Assembly: GCA_910890315.1 (NCBI GenBank)
Contig: CAJVGD010000029.1
Span: forward strand, 1-64,000
Origin: Serendipita indica DSM 11827
Lineage: Eukaryota > Basidiomycota > Agaricomycetes > Sebacinales > Serendipitaceae
Length of the DNA: 64,000 nt
Direction: 5' to 3'
Each line of letters starts with the position of its first letter. The first letter of the stretch is position 1. A model generated the notes under the pieces. It was given only the letters and a program-made list of their open reading frames with translations, did not search any database and had not been told where the DNA came from. Below are positions 22,026-34,618 of the stretch, one piece after another. The translations under genes and the position numbers were made by a program.

Positions 22026-22330
22026 ACTGAACAGGTTGTGAAGAGAGGAAAGAATGGAAAAAGAAGAAATGATGGATGTGAAAGTGAAAGTTGAGAACCA
22101 GTCTGAGGAGTGGGTGGTTGACGAGCAGGTGCGCTTTATAGGAACAAGCCGTGCTCCTGCTCAGTTACACTACAGTTTCATCCTCTCCTCTGTCGTCTCA
22201 TCTCATTTCCATTGTGTATGTGGTCCAGGTAGACGTTGAAGTGAAACTATGAAACATGTCTTGGCCCTGGACCAGCGCGGCCCCGCATCTATACCACCAA
22301 ATTAGTGCTATGTCAAGCCCAAAGTTGGGA
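22026..22330 (-). promoter_or_regulatory. promoter and leader of decayed member 8
   Basis: The minus-strand TATA box at 22135-22140 and the leader with GACTGGTTCTCAACTTTC are intact, and the distal block at 22261-22320 keeps CTGGACCAGCGCGG. The promoter has outlasted the reading frame. Confidence 0.55.
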
Positions 22331-22571
22331 ATAAACAGTCGTACCCGCTTCCAACCCCGCATCGTCCCACTGGATCCGGGGCGTCCGCCATTCCCATCCC
22401 ATCTCTCACCATATTTATTCATCGGCTAGGGTCTGTCATGGACGCGAATGTAGACGATATCAGGATAGTTGAGCCGATGGAAATGGGATAGTGAATCGAT
22501 TTTCATGTTGGTACGTACATACAAGGACCATGCAGGGGTTAAGGTCGGCAATGTGGGTATCTGGATATAGA

Positions 22572-23921
22572 CTATCGATGTATGGCCATTTCAGCCATGC
22601 CCTGGACGAGGTCGACCGACTTGCGCAAAACGCACTCACAAGGCGAGTCGAACCCTCGAAGAATACAAACCCCATCTTCCCTCTCGAGATGGACGCGCTT
22701 GGTGAGTAAATCCTGGTGCCACATCCGGACCTTTTGCACACTCTGCGTCATCAACAGATCGACGACGCGTCGTTCCATGAACCGGATCCCCTCGAGGTTT
22801 GGGAAAAGGGACAGAAACGTCGCATAGGCGTCTTTGTATAATCGTATGGGGAATTGCCGTCGGAGTACGGTAAGCCCCACTCGGCGGACGGAACGAATCT
22901 TGGACTGATGGTTGACCACTTCGCGAATGGCGTCAATGGTGTTGAAGGAAATGTCGATGATGAGTTGGGTCAGGTTGGGGAACCAAGGTGCGCAGGTGAT
23001 GAGTTCCTTGAGTGGGCATTCTTCCATATCGATTGTCGTAATTTTGGCGCCATGTGCGCTCATAAAGCTTGGATCAAAGTCGAGCCTGTTTGGGTGGCAC
23101 AAATGGAGTGCGCGCAGATTTGGGAGTTGTTTGGCAGGTTGACATGGGTCGTGGTAGAGTCCACCGTCGGCGCTGCCTAGGATGCGCAGATTTGTATAGG
23201 GCGCTGGGAGAAGAGGGTACAGTTTGTGATTTCTGTTGAGACTAAAGACGATGACGGAGAGGGACGGGAGTGCCTCGACGATTTGGCGGCAGAGAGTGAG
23301 ATATTTCGAGTCGGGTACGAAGATGGGGACGAAAAGGAGCTGGAGATGGCGGAGTTGAGTGAGAGGTTGGATGAAGAGGGTTGGCTCGAGTTCTTTCCAG
23401 TTACCGCAGCCGACGAGGTGAGTGAGGTTTGGGAGCAGGGGGAATAATTTGACAATAAGAGCGCCGTGTTCCTTCCATGCATCACCAGATTTGACGCGTA
23501 CATCCAACCTTTTTGTCCTTTGTCCAAGCTCAGCTGTCACCGCGACGGCGGGGTCGTCTTGGTGCTGAGTAGGCACGCGGCCGCCTCGTTGCGCGAGAGC
23601 ATTGGATGCGTTGAGCGTACGGAGCAAAAGATGAACACTCTTTGATGATTTAAGCAGAATAGCACGGTAGAGGAGTGAGACGGAGAGAGTGTAAAAGAGC
23701 TTGGAGGTGGAGAGGATCGCGAGGGATGTTGGAACGAGCTGGGTGCGTAAAAGGGCGACTTCTGGGTTTCCTGGACGGTCAAAGATGGTCGAGGCGGCCG
23801 TGTTGAGTTCGCCGGGGATGCTGACGGCGAGGGAAAAGATTCCGATCCAGAGTTCGGGAGGAAGACGGTCAACGACCGAGAGAGGCAACGAAACAGACGA
23901 AGATGATGCGATTTCTGCCAT
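22572..23921 (-). CDS. F-box-like protein
   Basis: A single open frame of 449 residues when begun at the Met at 23921 (M-A-E-I-A-S); the frame extends 29 residues farther up to 24008, but F-box proteins of this fungal class start close to the box. An F-box-like motif, L-P-P-E-L-W-I-G-I-F, lies about 20 residues in. The rest has irregular Leu-rich segments (L-P-N-L-T-H-L, L-R-H-L-Q-L-L, F-P-N-L-T-Q-L), like the variable substrate-recognition half of fungal F-box proteins, which bring targets to SCF ubiquitin ligases. Target unknown. No intron needed. It is divergently placed relative to the DUF6534 gene. Confidence 0.7.
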   Translation of the reverse strand: MAEIASSSSVSLPLSVVDRLPPELWIGIFSLAVSIPGELNTAASTIFDRPGNPEVALLRTQLVPTSLAILSTSKLFYTLSVSLLYRAILLKSSKSVHLLLRTLNASNALAQRGGRVPTQHQDDPAVAVTAELGQRTKRLDVRVKSGDAWKEHGALIVKLFPLLPNLTHLVGCGNWKELEPTLFIQPLTQLRHLQLLFVPIFVPDSKYLTLCRQIVEALPSLSVIVFSLNRNHKLYPLLPAPYTNLRILGSADGGLYHDPCQPAKQLPNLRALHLCHPNRLDFDPSFMSAHGAKITTIDMEECPLKELITCAPWFPNLTQLIIDISFNTIDAIREVVNHQSKIRSVRRVGLTVLRRQFPIRLYKDAYATFLSLFPNLEGIRFMERRVVDLLMTQSVQKVRMWHQDLLTKRVHLEREDGVCILRGFDSPCECVLRKSVDLVQGMAEMAIHR

Positions 23922-24008
23922 CAAATTGGCAACGGCAAGCGGCGTCCGTAGAGTCCAAACTGACGCCTCCACTGGGCACCGTTGGGATGAAAAGGGCCAA
24001 GTAGTCAT

Positions 24009-24611
24009 TTCCTACAAACACGGATCAACTCATGTAATGACAGTGCCTATTACGTTGGATGACCTTATTCACTAAATTCTAAACCCAGATTTTCATCTCC
24101 CCACTCTGCCGTGACGCTCGGCCGTCAGTCCTCGAGTAGCCAAAACAGCGTCCCCGGCCTCGATTAGATCCCCGCCGATGCCAGTATGCCCCCGAGTTTG
24201 TCGTCGTGGTCTCGTCGTCTCGACATGGGTTGTCGGGCGGATACATGGCTCCTCTCCTTATTCGCTGGCTACCTCTGCTTCTCGTCCCACCCCCCTTGTG
24301 CCAATTCCCAGCGTCAGCCTCCGAGTCCTGTCTAGTTAGTGATACCATCACAGGGCCGTCGTCCGACCGTCCCGGCTCCCAATTCAAAACGACTATTCGC
24401 TCGTGGCGTTGGCCCTCTGTCCCTGTATGGCGAATGACTTCTATTGACCCGAGCTTGTCGCCCCTTGAAATTCCTACTTTAAATCGCCGTAGAGCCAAGG
24501 CTTTCACCTGTTTCCTCGAGACGAACAAAAACCCACTCCATCACGTCTCGTCACGTCTTTCACCTCTCTTCCCCCCCCCGCTTATACCATAACCCGCTCC
24601 ATAGTTCAATC
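24009..24611. other. divergent intergenic region
   Basis: About 600 bases between the start of the F-box gene and the start of the DUF6534 gene; promoters of both must lie here. A C-run (CCCCCCCCC) at about 24571 and pyrimidine-rich DNA precede the right-hand start. Frames here have no domain. Confidence 0.45.
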
Positions 24612-26074
24612 ATGGCTGGCATCCCTGGCTTTGTGCCTTCCAATATCACCCTAAATCCCTATTCACAGGCCTATGTCGACGGTGCAAATGTTCAGATTGC
24701 ACCATGGGTCATGGGCACTTTCGCCGACTTGTTCCTTCAAGGTTAGATTACCACCTGATGAGTGAGACGACGTTGCTAAAGTCAACATCCATAGGAATCT
24801 TGGCGGCGCAAACGGCAAACTACTTTAGCTACCGCGACGCTGACGGTAGTCACCGCCGTTTTGCATGGCTCGTCATCGTCCTCACCATTCTATGTCTCCT
24901 CAAGAGTGCCCAAAACATTACCATTGTCTGGGACACGGTCATTGCCGCGTTTGCCAATCCCGACGTGTCCATGATGCTCGTCGCGACTAATTGGTGGCAC
25001 TATACAACCAGCTTGTCGGTTCGTAACTTTTTTTTTTTGTGAGAGACGGTGGTTGTGTACTTACTGGGTGTAGACCGCTCTCATCGCTACATTTGTCCAG
25101 TGCTTCTTCGTCTACCGATACTGGATGCTCACCAAGCGGTGGTATGTCTGCGCTGTCATGGTCGTCGGCATGGTCATTTCGCTCATCGCCGCCATCCTCG
25201 TCGTACGTCCCTTTGCTCAGGGATCTGATCGCACCTGACCACTCGTCGCAGATTCATTACCTCCGACTCATCCAGCACGCTACGATCAAAAAGTGGTCGC
25301 TCGTGCACTTTGTTGCTGCCATTACCGTCGACACGCTCATCACGGCTGGTACGGCGTTGCACTTGTACAAGAAGAAGACGAGTATCCAGAGGTTAGTGAT
25401 AACCCACTGTTGCTTACTTTTCGCTAATGGACGTAGCACGTCGGAGATGATTGACCGTCTGGTTCGCATGACATGGCAAACCGCGCTTCCACCCACCCTC
25501 TGTGTCATCGTCAACGCAGTCGTACTCGAAACCCGACCACTGGAACTCACGTACGTTTCCTCTCGCCATTAGCACGCGTCTGATAAATGTATAGGCACAT
25601 TGCGTTTAACATGGTCTTGCCAAAGTTGTACGCCGTCTCCCTTCTCTACACGCTCAACATCCGCAACGAGATGCGCACCGAGCGCATGACGTCCCACGAG
25701 CGTTCCACGGGTACCCACCCTGGTCCGACCCACGTCGGCGGCAAGCGTTCGTTTATCCCGAATGACCTTGCGTATCGAAGTGCGGGTAACGTCGAGCGTG
25801 GAGTGAGCTTTGTCGCTGGTCGTGGACGTGGGATGAGCGGTGGGAATACGATGGGCGGTCGAAGGGTGGATGGTATCCATGTCGAGACGCACATCTCGAC
25901 GCATGGAGGTAGTTCGGGCAACAATGTCGAAGTATGTCTGCTTGCTTCTTTATACGTATCTGATGCTAATATCACGGTTAGATGGATACGTTTGATGGCA
26001 AGCCGGCGATTAACAACGTGTCCGACTTTGACAAAGAGGTCTGGGAAGGCGATAAGCGGTATATGGCACAATAG
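24612..26074 (+). CDS. DUF6534-type polytopic membrane protein
   Basis: Seven exons: 24612-24741, 24795-25018, 25074-25202, 25252-25391, 25437-25550, 25595-25931 and 25982-26074, all GT-AG and in phase; 388 residues. About seven hydrophobic segments fill the first ~240 residues (for example W-L-V-I-V-L-T-I-L-C-L-L and A-V-M-V-V-G-M-V-I-S-L-I). The block E-T-R-P-L-E-L-T-H-I-A-F-N and P-K-L-Y-A-V-S-L-L-Y-T-L-N-R-like end of the membrane domain fit the DUF6534 family, common and expanded in Agaricomycetes. The C-terminal third is Gly/Arg/His-rich and probably cytosolic. Function of the family is unknown; a sensor or receptor-like role has been supposed but nothing here shows it. Confidence 0.75.
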
Positions 26075-26102
26075 TATCATAGACTATGCATCCTATAAAC
26101 AC

Positions 26103-26400
26103 GTTTACCTTTTAGATGTTAGACGGTAAGAGTCGTGTTAGAGGTGACGTACGAAGGGTTGTCTTGGTTTGGACCGTGGATGCGTCCGGCAGTGGCCAAA
26201 CCAAAGCGGGGCTGGACGTTGGGACGAATGATGCCGTCTAGTTCCTCTGCTTGAAGCTCTTCACGGATACGCTTTGCATTTTCGCCTGTAGGGTCCAAAG
26301 TGCCCATAGCTGCCGTCGTCGTGGTGGAGCTCTGTGCTTGTGGTTGCTTAGAGCTCTGTGCGTGAGTCTGCTTTGATGCTGTGATACTAAGTAGAGTACT
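26103..26400 (-). CDS. small unidentified gene (tentative)
   Basis: A minus-strand frame encodes a Ser/Thr/Gln-rich lead then M-G-T-L-D-P-T-G-E-N-A-K-R-I-R-E-E-L and R-P-N-V-Q-P-R-F-G-L-A-T-A-G-R, with sensible codon use. If the Met at 26307 is the start and a GTACGT donor near 26152 is used, a small protein of about 53 residues ends after a TAA near 26105. The 5' part could also be an exon of a slightly larger gene. It is squeezed between the DUF6534 stop and the ELYS start. Family not recognised; could be non-coding. Confidence 0.3.
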
Positions 26401-26479
26401 CTCTAATCGTCTCTGGCGTACATTCTTCCTGGAGCATGGTAAAGGTGGAGACCAACGTTGGCCTCTGTGTCGAAATCCC

Positions 26480-29400
26480 ATGGACAATGTGCGCGTCGCC
26501 CCTTTTACCTGTCAACAACATAAGCAAATACTAATCACAGTAACAGTTTGATTCGACGGCTGCACTCGTCGACGCGACACTTGGGCTCTTTGACCTCTCG
26601 GCTGACTCGTTTCCCTTTGACGACACGCGATGCAAAAAGATTGAACAGCGCAGGAAACAACTCGATGGTCAGTTGTTTGTCGATTACATGCTCAGCCAGG
26701 CCGCCATTGTCGAGCCAACAAAAAAGTTTCCACCGCGCACCGTCGAGGCGTTTAAGATTCTCGTCACGGAGATTGTATGTAGTGACTGGGGGTTTGGGCG
26801 CACTGGTGAGTTGGATGTTTAGTGTGTAGGAGCCAGGCGCTGATGTCTGGGATGTCGTAGAAGCAAACGAATGGAGTCAGGAGACGGCGGGCACAAAACC
26901 TGTTACGAGAAACTTGCACGCTGGACTCAAGAGAAGCTGTTTAATCTATTATCTCCTCGCCTGGTGGAACACCAATGCCCATGGCGAATACAGCGTCGAG
27001 CAGCGCTTGCCAAATCATTATATCGAACTCACGCACGCATTCTTCTTTCTCGACACGGGTAAATCCACGGTATAATGGCTATTTCATTGGGAAACACGGG
27101 ATGCTAACGCGCCTTGTCATTCCAGTTGGCTACGTCTCTCCTGTCTACACCTCTCATCGAACAAGACGTCGCTCCCAAAGGTCTTTCAGGCCCTCTCCAT
27201 TGCGACAGACGCAGACCCCAATGTCCTCATCCTCCGCTATGCACGCATGGCAAAACCCATCATGAACACGCCCAAGTCGCTCGAAATCTATCTCTCCGCC
27301 CTCTCACAAGTCAACTTTATGGACGCATGGAACTATCAACGCGGAGACGAGGGTCCATTGCGGTTCAACTCTCTCCATATCATCTTTAAAGCAATTCTCA
27401 TCCGTGCGTTGGGTTTTCATGCTACAAAACTGGTTGCTGACGTTTGAAATAGCACGCCCGTCTCGTGCTGCCATCCATCTTCTCTCTGCCATTCCCCTCC
27501 AGCTATTCGAACAGGATTTCTTGTACAGATACGTCACGGAGCCACCAATGGAAGTTCCAGAGCAATCTCTTGCGACTCTCCAATCGCTCGTCATTCTTCG
27601 GCTCACCCAAGAAGGCGATTATACGACAGCCGTGCGCTTGAACCGCGAGTTTTCGCAAATGGCCGAAAAGCTGCTTACCTCGACTGACGTCGCGGCATTC
27701 GGAGAAGCAGATGGACAGCGACCGGGCATGATCCTCGCTCAGAAAAACGAAGAATGGCGCGAAATGCTCCGCGAATCTGTCGCACTCTTGCCCATCGAAC
27801 ACAGACGTGTGCTCGAGAGCCAGATCAACGAAGGTGCGATCAAACCCCCAACGTCGTTTGCGAATCCCCATCTCCGCGCTATTGCTCCCCATGCGCACGA
27901 CAGGCGGGATGAAGACGAGGAGCGTGTGCGTGCGATTGCCGGACCTTCGATGGAAATGTCATGGGAGAGTATCGAGCCCATCGTCCCCGACTCGCAATCG
28001 ACGCCCCCACCTCCTGGAAAGGACGCTGCGAATACGACGGCGGGGACGCTCCATACAGATGGTGGTGTCCCCGTCACTCCACTTTCGTCTCCGCAGAAGA
28101 GATCACGAGTCGCGCGGTCGTCAGCTGTGTTTTCGCCTATTGAGACGCAGACGCTTGGAAGGGTGGCAAAGGCGCCTACGCCCAAGAGACCTGGTGGACT
28201 CATGTCGTATATGACACCTCTTCGGACTCCGATGCTTGGGGCGACCACGCGCACGCCCGGGGAGACACCGAGTAGTCTTGGATTGGAGGATAGGAGTGGT
28301 GCGCCGCCTCCTAGTACGGGACGCGTGGCGAATAAGAATGCGTTTTTCGATCCCAACGTCCGTGCGGTCAAGGGACTCATTCTCTCTTCGGAAACACCCG
28401 TGTCCAAGGGACCTGGTGCGCATATCCGTCGCGCTTCTGGGGATGTAGAGATGCGGGATGCGGATGATGGCGATACGGATATTGTGGATGAACAAGAGCA
28501 AGAGGCGTCGCGTGTTCAGGAAGAACAGGAGAGAGTGGAAAGTACAGGAGAAGACGAGTCATATGTCATTGCGCCTCCGCCTCCTTTACGCTCTCGACCA
28601 CTCGTTGGACGACCAGACTTTGCGGCAAAGGTGGCGCAGATAAAAAAGGCCGTGGATCGCGAGCAGGAACGTAGGCAGCAAGAAGAGGAAGCGAGCGCGC
28701 GGCAGCAAGAACGCCTCGCGCAGCGTGAACGAGAGGCCATGGCCAGGCGTGCCAAACTCGAGCAACATAGACAGAGTCTAGGGCACGACAGCTCGTTTGG
28801 CTCGGCTTCTGGTGGGACGACAGGGAAGAGAAAGAGAGATGAAGATGATACGATGACGAGGGAAGATGCGGAAAAGATGGATGAGGATGATAGTGTGGGG
28901 AAAGGAAGAGGAAAACCGAAGCGGGTCCTACCCCGGTTGTCCGCAAGCCTGGCGTTGGACCAAGGATTTCGAATGAAGCGTCCATTGGACGCATTAATGT
29001 TCCCGAACCGCCTTCTTCCACATCATCGAGGACTACGCGCAGTGCAGTCGGAGCACATGGATCGTCCACGACGGCCATTCCCTCGAGTGATGGCGATGGC
29101 GGGCAGGCACATTCCCAACCACTGGGTGTGAGGAGAAGCGCGAGAACTCTCCAGCCGAATCTCAGTCCAATAGCTCCTGGAAGTGCCACAGGGGGTAGTC
29201 AAGGTTCTCGTGGCGGCAGCTTACGCGGACCGAGTCCGTCGACGGGACCCTCTGAGACGGGCGATACCGAGGAAGCAGGTAGCCCACGCATGCCTGGTGC
29301 ATTTTTCCCCGACGAAGAAGAGGATGGAGAAACAAAGAGCCCGCGCAAGTCTACGCGTCGGTCCAAAGCCACGGCTGGCAAAGCCACTCCCGTCAAACCA

Positions 29401-29796
29401 TCTACGAGAACCAAACCGGATTCAAAAACAAAGACAGAGACGAAAGCAAAACGCGGTTCTGTGGAGAAGCCTCCTTCGACTGGGTCGCAGACGTCTCAGG
29501 CGGCTCCTACGCAAAGAGGGAGAGGCAAGCGCGGTGTGAATGTGATATCGGTCCCGCAACCTATTGAAGAAGACAAAGCGTTGGAGACGGCAGAAGAGGA
29601 GAGCGATGCGGGTAGACGAGGCAAGCGTGGTGCCGCTGGTGTCGCTATTCCGCCCGCGGTAACTCGGCGTAGTTTGAGAGCGACGGCGTCTATGAGTGCG
29701 GCTGAGACGACGGAAGCCGAGACGGATGAGTTGGACGGGGAGAGTGAAGCTGTTCGGAGGAGCTCGAGAAGACTCGCGACTGGCAAAAAGGCCTAG
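26480..29796 (+). CDS. ELYS-like domain nuclear pore protein
   Basis: Exons 26480-26488 (M-D-N), 26547-26774, 26830-27069, 27126 to about 27411 and 27453-29796. The tiny first exon gives a normal 58-nt intron and is the only start that keeps frame. The first ~280 residues are helical and match the ELYS-like domain (F-V-D-Y-M-L-S-Q, W-S-Q-E..., A-F-F-F-L-D, Y-L-S-A-L). The long C-terminal part is disordered, with P-L-S-S-P, V-A-K-A-P-T-P-K-R, Glu/Arg coiled stretches, and basic A/T-hook-like R-R-S-A-R and R-G-K-R segments, as in proteins that tie nuclear pores to chromatin. Two single-base frame slips interrupt it: near 27172-27182 (an extra base by CCCAAAGG) and in the C run 28931-28934. The frames on both sides are good coding, so sequence error is likely. 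Confidence 0.7.
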
Positions 29797-29922
29797 TTTT
29801 TGTATGATACGGTGAATTAGAATCTCGTTTTTCAAGTTTGTAAGGGAATTGGGTGAGAAAGGTGAAATGTTTGCAGGTGGTCCACGTCGTTTGGACGCCA
29901 CCAGCATTTCGCCACAGCAGTC

Positions 29923-32900
29923 ATGCCGCTCATACGACTCGAAGTGTTCAATTTCAAGTCCTATCGGTCAGTCTACGCGCTCCAAACGCGTCGTCGTCAC
30001 TCACATTTGACCCCTTTGTCCGACTCAACCTTGCGCATTCGAACAGGGGACACCACGTTATCGGGCCGTTTAAAAACTTTACGTGTATCATTGGTCCGAA
30101 CGGTTCCGGCAAGAGCAATGTCATGGACGCCATTTCGTTTGTTCTCGGCGTGCGGAGCATGTATTTGCGTAGCCAGGACAAGACCGACTTTATCTACCGC
30201 GGTCGAAAGCTCGCGCAGGATCCCAATGAACCCTCCCAGCCTACTGGTCGAAGAAGAGTTGGATGGAGACGGAGATGCGACGAGTGCGTGGGTCCTGGCC
30301 GTCTATGTCGACGAAAAGGGCAAGGAGATGCGGTTCAAGCGCACGTATGCTAGCTATTTGTTGAGATATCTGTCCGTCCTAACGAGTTTGGATAGCGTCT
30401 CGATGGCAGGCAGCTCCGAATATCGACTCAACAATAAGGTTGTCACCCACAAGACGTACGACGAGGCGTTGCAGTCTCAGAACATTCTCGTACAAGCCAA
30501 AAACTTTCTCGTGTTCCAAGGCGACGTTGAGGCCATTGCATCGCAATCGCCAAAGGACTTGACCAAACTTATTGAGCGCATCTCTGGATCATTGGAGCTG
30601 GCAAAGGACTATGAAGAAGCCAAGCGAGCGCAGGATAAAGCTACTGAGAGCTCTACGTTCAACTTTACCAAACGCCGTGGGATCATGGCGGAGATTAAGC
30701 AGTTCAAGGAACAAAAGACAGAGGCGGATAAGTTTGAAAAGTTGCTTGATGAGAGGGTACGTGTCTCCTTGCCCGACGTTGGCCATTACTGACGTGCGAA
30801 TAGGACGAGCTGGTTATCCAACGTCTGCTCTGGCGCTTGTACAACATCGAGAGTACGATCAAACGCAATACCCAATCCATCAAGAAACGCGACGCCGAAC
30901 TGGCTGGGATACGGGCTGAGCTAACTCGACAAGAAGACGCACTTGCGCTCGCACAGCAGCAGCAGGCAAAAGCGAGGAGCGAGGTGATGAAGAAGGAAAA
31001 GGCGATCAAAAAGCAGGAGAAGACTATTGAGGCAAAGGTGCGATTGTAACGCTCTGAATAGCCTCCAACTTGCTAATGGATGCAGAAACCGGCACTTTTA
31101 GCAGTCGAGACACAAATCACACATGGTGAACGCAAGATACAAAACGCGGAGAAGATTGCCCAAGAAGTCAAGCGCGATTTCAGCAAGGAGCAGGAAAAGC
31201 TCGAGCGTCTCAAGGCGGATCTGTTGGTAGTACAGAAGACTGCCGAGATGGCAACAAGTGTGTATTCACCCCTCTTCATCGCTCGCGTTCTCACCCACAT
31301 CAGAGGCGCAAAAGCGCGTGGCCAATTCCAGTCTCAAACTCGCTGAAGGACATTTGGAGGAGTATCAAGCACTGTTCGTGTCGATACATGTTCTCTAATC
31401 CCCACTAATTCTTGCCACAGCAAATCGAATGCGACATCGCATGCCGTCGCCGAACGCCAAGGACTCGACAAACTCAACAGAGATTACAAGATTGGAGCGC
31501 GTTCGTTGGCCACTTTGCAAGCCAAACATGACGAACACGATTCTAAGCAAACGACTTTGATGCAAGATTATGAGACCTGGAAGGAAAAGGCGGCAGAGGT
31601 GCGCTTCTTCAACATATTCTCCAGCGTTCGCTCATATGTCGCAGGCAGAAGAAAAAGTCACCAAGCTCAAAGCCGACGTCAAAGCAGTGAAACAGCATCT
31701 GGATAAGAACGAGGCCGAACGGACAAAAATCACGTAAGTTAGGCACCTCTGAGGGCTCGGTCACTCAAGGACCACAGGAAACTCGAAGGCGAGGTCAATG
31801 AAAAGCTGCAAAACATTCACAATCAACTTCTGCAAGCCAGTGCGGAACAGCGTGAGACGGAACGTGACCGCAGTTTCAAAGAGAATCTCCAAAATTTGCA
31901 ACGTATCTTCCCGGGCGTGCGCGGAAGACTGGTTGACCTTTGCAAGCCGAGTGCGCGTAAATACGACTTGGCGGTCTCGGTTGTTCTTGGACGGAATATC
32001 GATGCAATTGTGGTCGATACGGAGAAGACCTGTATCGAATGCATCGAGGTACGTGTCCGCCAACAAGATTTGCAGAGCCAAGACTCATTTAAGATACAGT
32101 ATATGCGAAATCAACGTGCTGGACAAGCGACCTTTATACCACTTGATACAATCAAAGTCAAACCTATCAACGATCGGTTGCGGAGTCTGGCAAAGGGAGC
32201 ACGACTTGCTGTCGAGGTGGTTCAATGTGACCCGTCTGTCGAGCGTGCTGTTCATCACGCTTGCGGAAATGCACTCATTTGCGACACGATGGATATTGCG
32301 CGAGAGGTCTCGTTTGGCCGAGGGCAAGACGTCAAAGGTATGCTACGAAATGAAGTCACCTGCCGGGCTGATGACTGTTAGCGGTGTCATTGGATGGTAC
32401 TGTCATCCATAAAAGTGGTCTCATGACTGGTGGGCGTAGCACACACAATACTGGAAAGACCTGGGAGGAAAGGGAGATTCAGAGTACGTCGACCTATCGC
32501 TCCTATAGAGGTTGCTGAGATAGAATTAGATCTTCAACGGGCCCGAGATGAGCTTCTTGCCCAGATGAGGGACCTGAACAAGTCGAAACCCCGTGCGAGA
32601 GCGGATGAGGGACTCACGACGGAGTTTAACCGCCTCGAGTCAGCCCTAGTGATTGCAAGGGAGGAGCGGGTAAGGTATCCACCCTCGCATGGATTGCCAC
32701 TGAGATGTATCAGGCCTCTGCCAGATCCAAAGTTGACGACATCAAGAAAGAACTGAAGCATATCCACGACGAGCTCGCGAAACTCGCTCCACAGCTAAAG
32801 AAGGTACGCAGCGCGTACGTCTGCAATATAAGCTGACAATATTGGCAGGCCAATGAGTCTCAATCCGCTATTGAACGTGAAATGGCCAAGCTACAGAGTG

Positions 32901-34618
32901 TCGTAGACAAGGCTGAGAGCGAGGTCTTTGCTGAGTTTTGTGAGAAGTATCGATTCTCAAGTATTCGGGAGTATGAAGATCGGCAGCTCAAGTCTGCTCA
33001 GGAGGAATCGGAGATTCGCCTTCGATTTGATACTCAAATTTCCCGATTGACTCACCAGTATGGTTTCTCGTCCAAATTTGGAGCAACCCTGACACATCTC
33101 TTTAGAATCCGGTTCAGCGAAGAACAAGCGAATAGCACGCGTACCCGGTTGGAACGCTTGGAGGAAGCAGCGTCGTCGCAACGCGCTCAACTCGCAACGC
33201 TTGAGGCCGAACAAGCAGCGATCAAAGAAGAGATGGACTCGTTATCTGCTGGACTGGAGACTATTCAGGAAGAGTTGAAGGATCTCAACGCCAACCTTGA
33301 GGAAAAGTCCAAGGAACTTGATAGTGCGAAAAAGCTTGCAGTCAAGGCATCCAAAGATCACGATCGAGCAATGAAGGAGATTGCGTCCATGGTGAGTGAG
33401 ATCTTTCGGTGATTGAATATTGCTGAGCCATTGCAGAATGACGAGATTCAGTCACTTGCAATGGACCGTGGAAACATCTACCGCAAATGCCGCCTAGAAG
33501 AGGTTCCTTTGCCACTGCGACAAGGCGGTTTATCTGACGTCCCCGTCACCGAGGTTCGTACACCACCCGGCCCAAGCACAAGGACTGATTATTTTCAGAA
33601 CATTCGTCAAGAAGTTGGCATGGATGTCGATGAGGAAGATACGTCTCCGGTCAAAGATGTCGAAGACTATGGCCTGGTCGTCGACTTTTCGAGCGTTGAC
33701 GCCGACGAACTGGAAAATCCTCGATTCGGCGACCAGCTCGACACAAAGATTCAGAATTTGACAGCGGAGATTGACCATATGGCTCCGAACATGAAAGCAA
33801 ACGAGCGGTTGGGAGACGTTGCATCGAAACTCAAGGAGGCAGAGGTAGAGGCTGAGCAGGCAAAGAAGGCATCGAAAGCCGCTCGCGATCGCTTCAACGA
33901 AGTAAGGCGGGAACGGTGAGTTATAGTCGTTTACGATGATTTGGTCACTCATACAAGATGACAGAACTCTGCTGTTCCGCAAAGCGTTTGATCACATCTC
34001 GGACTGTATCGACAAAGTATACAAAGATCTTACAAAGGGCAAGGCCGCGCCGATGGGAGGAGTGGCGTACCTTAATCTAGAAGATAATGAGGTGAGTTAC
34101 GTGTATTGTGCGAGTCATGAATTCTGATCGCTTGAAGGAACCGTACCTGGGTGGGATTACCTTCCATGCCATGCCCCCGATGAAACGTTTTCGCGACATG
34201 GATCAACTCTCTGGAGGAGAAAAGACAGTCGCGGCTCTTGCACTGCTGTTCGCGATCCACAGGTAACGTCTATGCTCACCCGTCTTTGGCTATACGCGGG
34301 GTCGCTGACGATTTGCTGGTAGCTTCCAACCCTCGCCTTTCTTCGTATTGGATGAAGTAGATGCCGCGTTGGACAACACTAATGTTGCCAAAGTGGCCAA
34401 TTATATTCGGCAGCACTGCGCGGACACGTTCCAGTTTATCGTCATCTCGCTCAAGGGGTCCCTCTACGAGAGAAGTCATTCACTTGTCGGCATATACCGT
34501 GACCAAGACGTCAATAGCTCCAGCACCCTGACCCTCGACGTACGTTGACCATGCATTTCCGGTGGCGGTGTGATACTTATTGGATCCGCAGCTCGCAGCC
34601 TATGACACTCAACGATAG
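29923..34618 (+). CDS. SMC1: cohesin subunit SMC1
   Basis: A multi-exon gene (first exons 29923-29966, 30047-30344, 30396-30756, 30804-31037, 31086-31257) of about 1,200 residues. The N-terminal ATPase half has the Walker [10 protein letters not shown]; long coiled-coil arms flank a hinge with [12 protein letters not shown] and [10 protein letters not shown]; the C-terminal half has the ABC signature [12 protein letters not shown] and Walker [20 protein letters not shown] and [11 protein letters not shown] are typical of SMC1 rather than SMC2-6. SMC1 pairs with SMC3 in the ring that holds sister chromatids. Oddities: one base too many near 30246-30247 between the two halves of the nucleotide-binding head, and a required 25-nt intron at 32484-32508. 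It begins 126 bp after the ELYS gene. Confidence 0.85.

Noticed and set aside
28121-29189. Minus-strand frames over the ELYS tail
   Set aside because: Shadows of the repetitive, G/A-rich disordered coding region; no domain or independent support.
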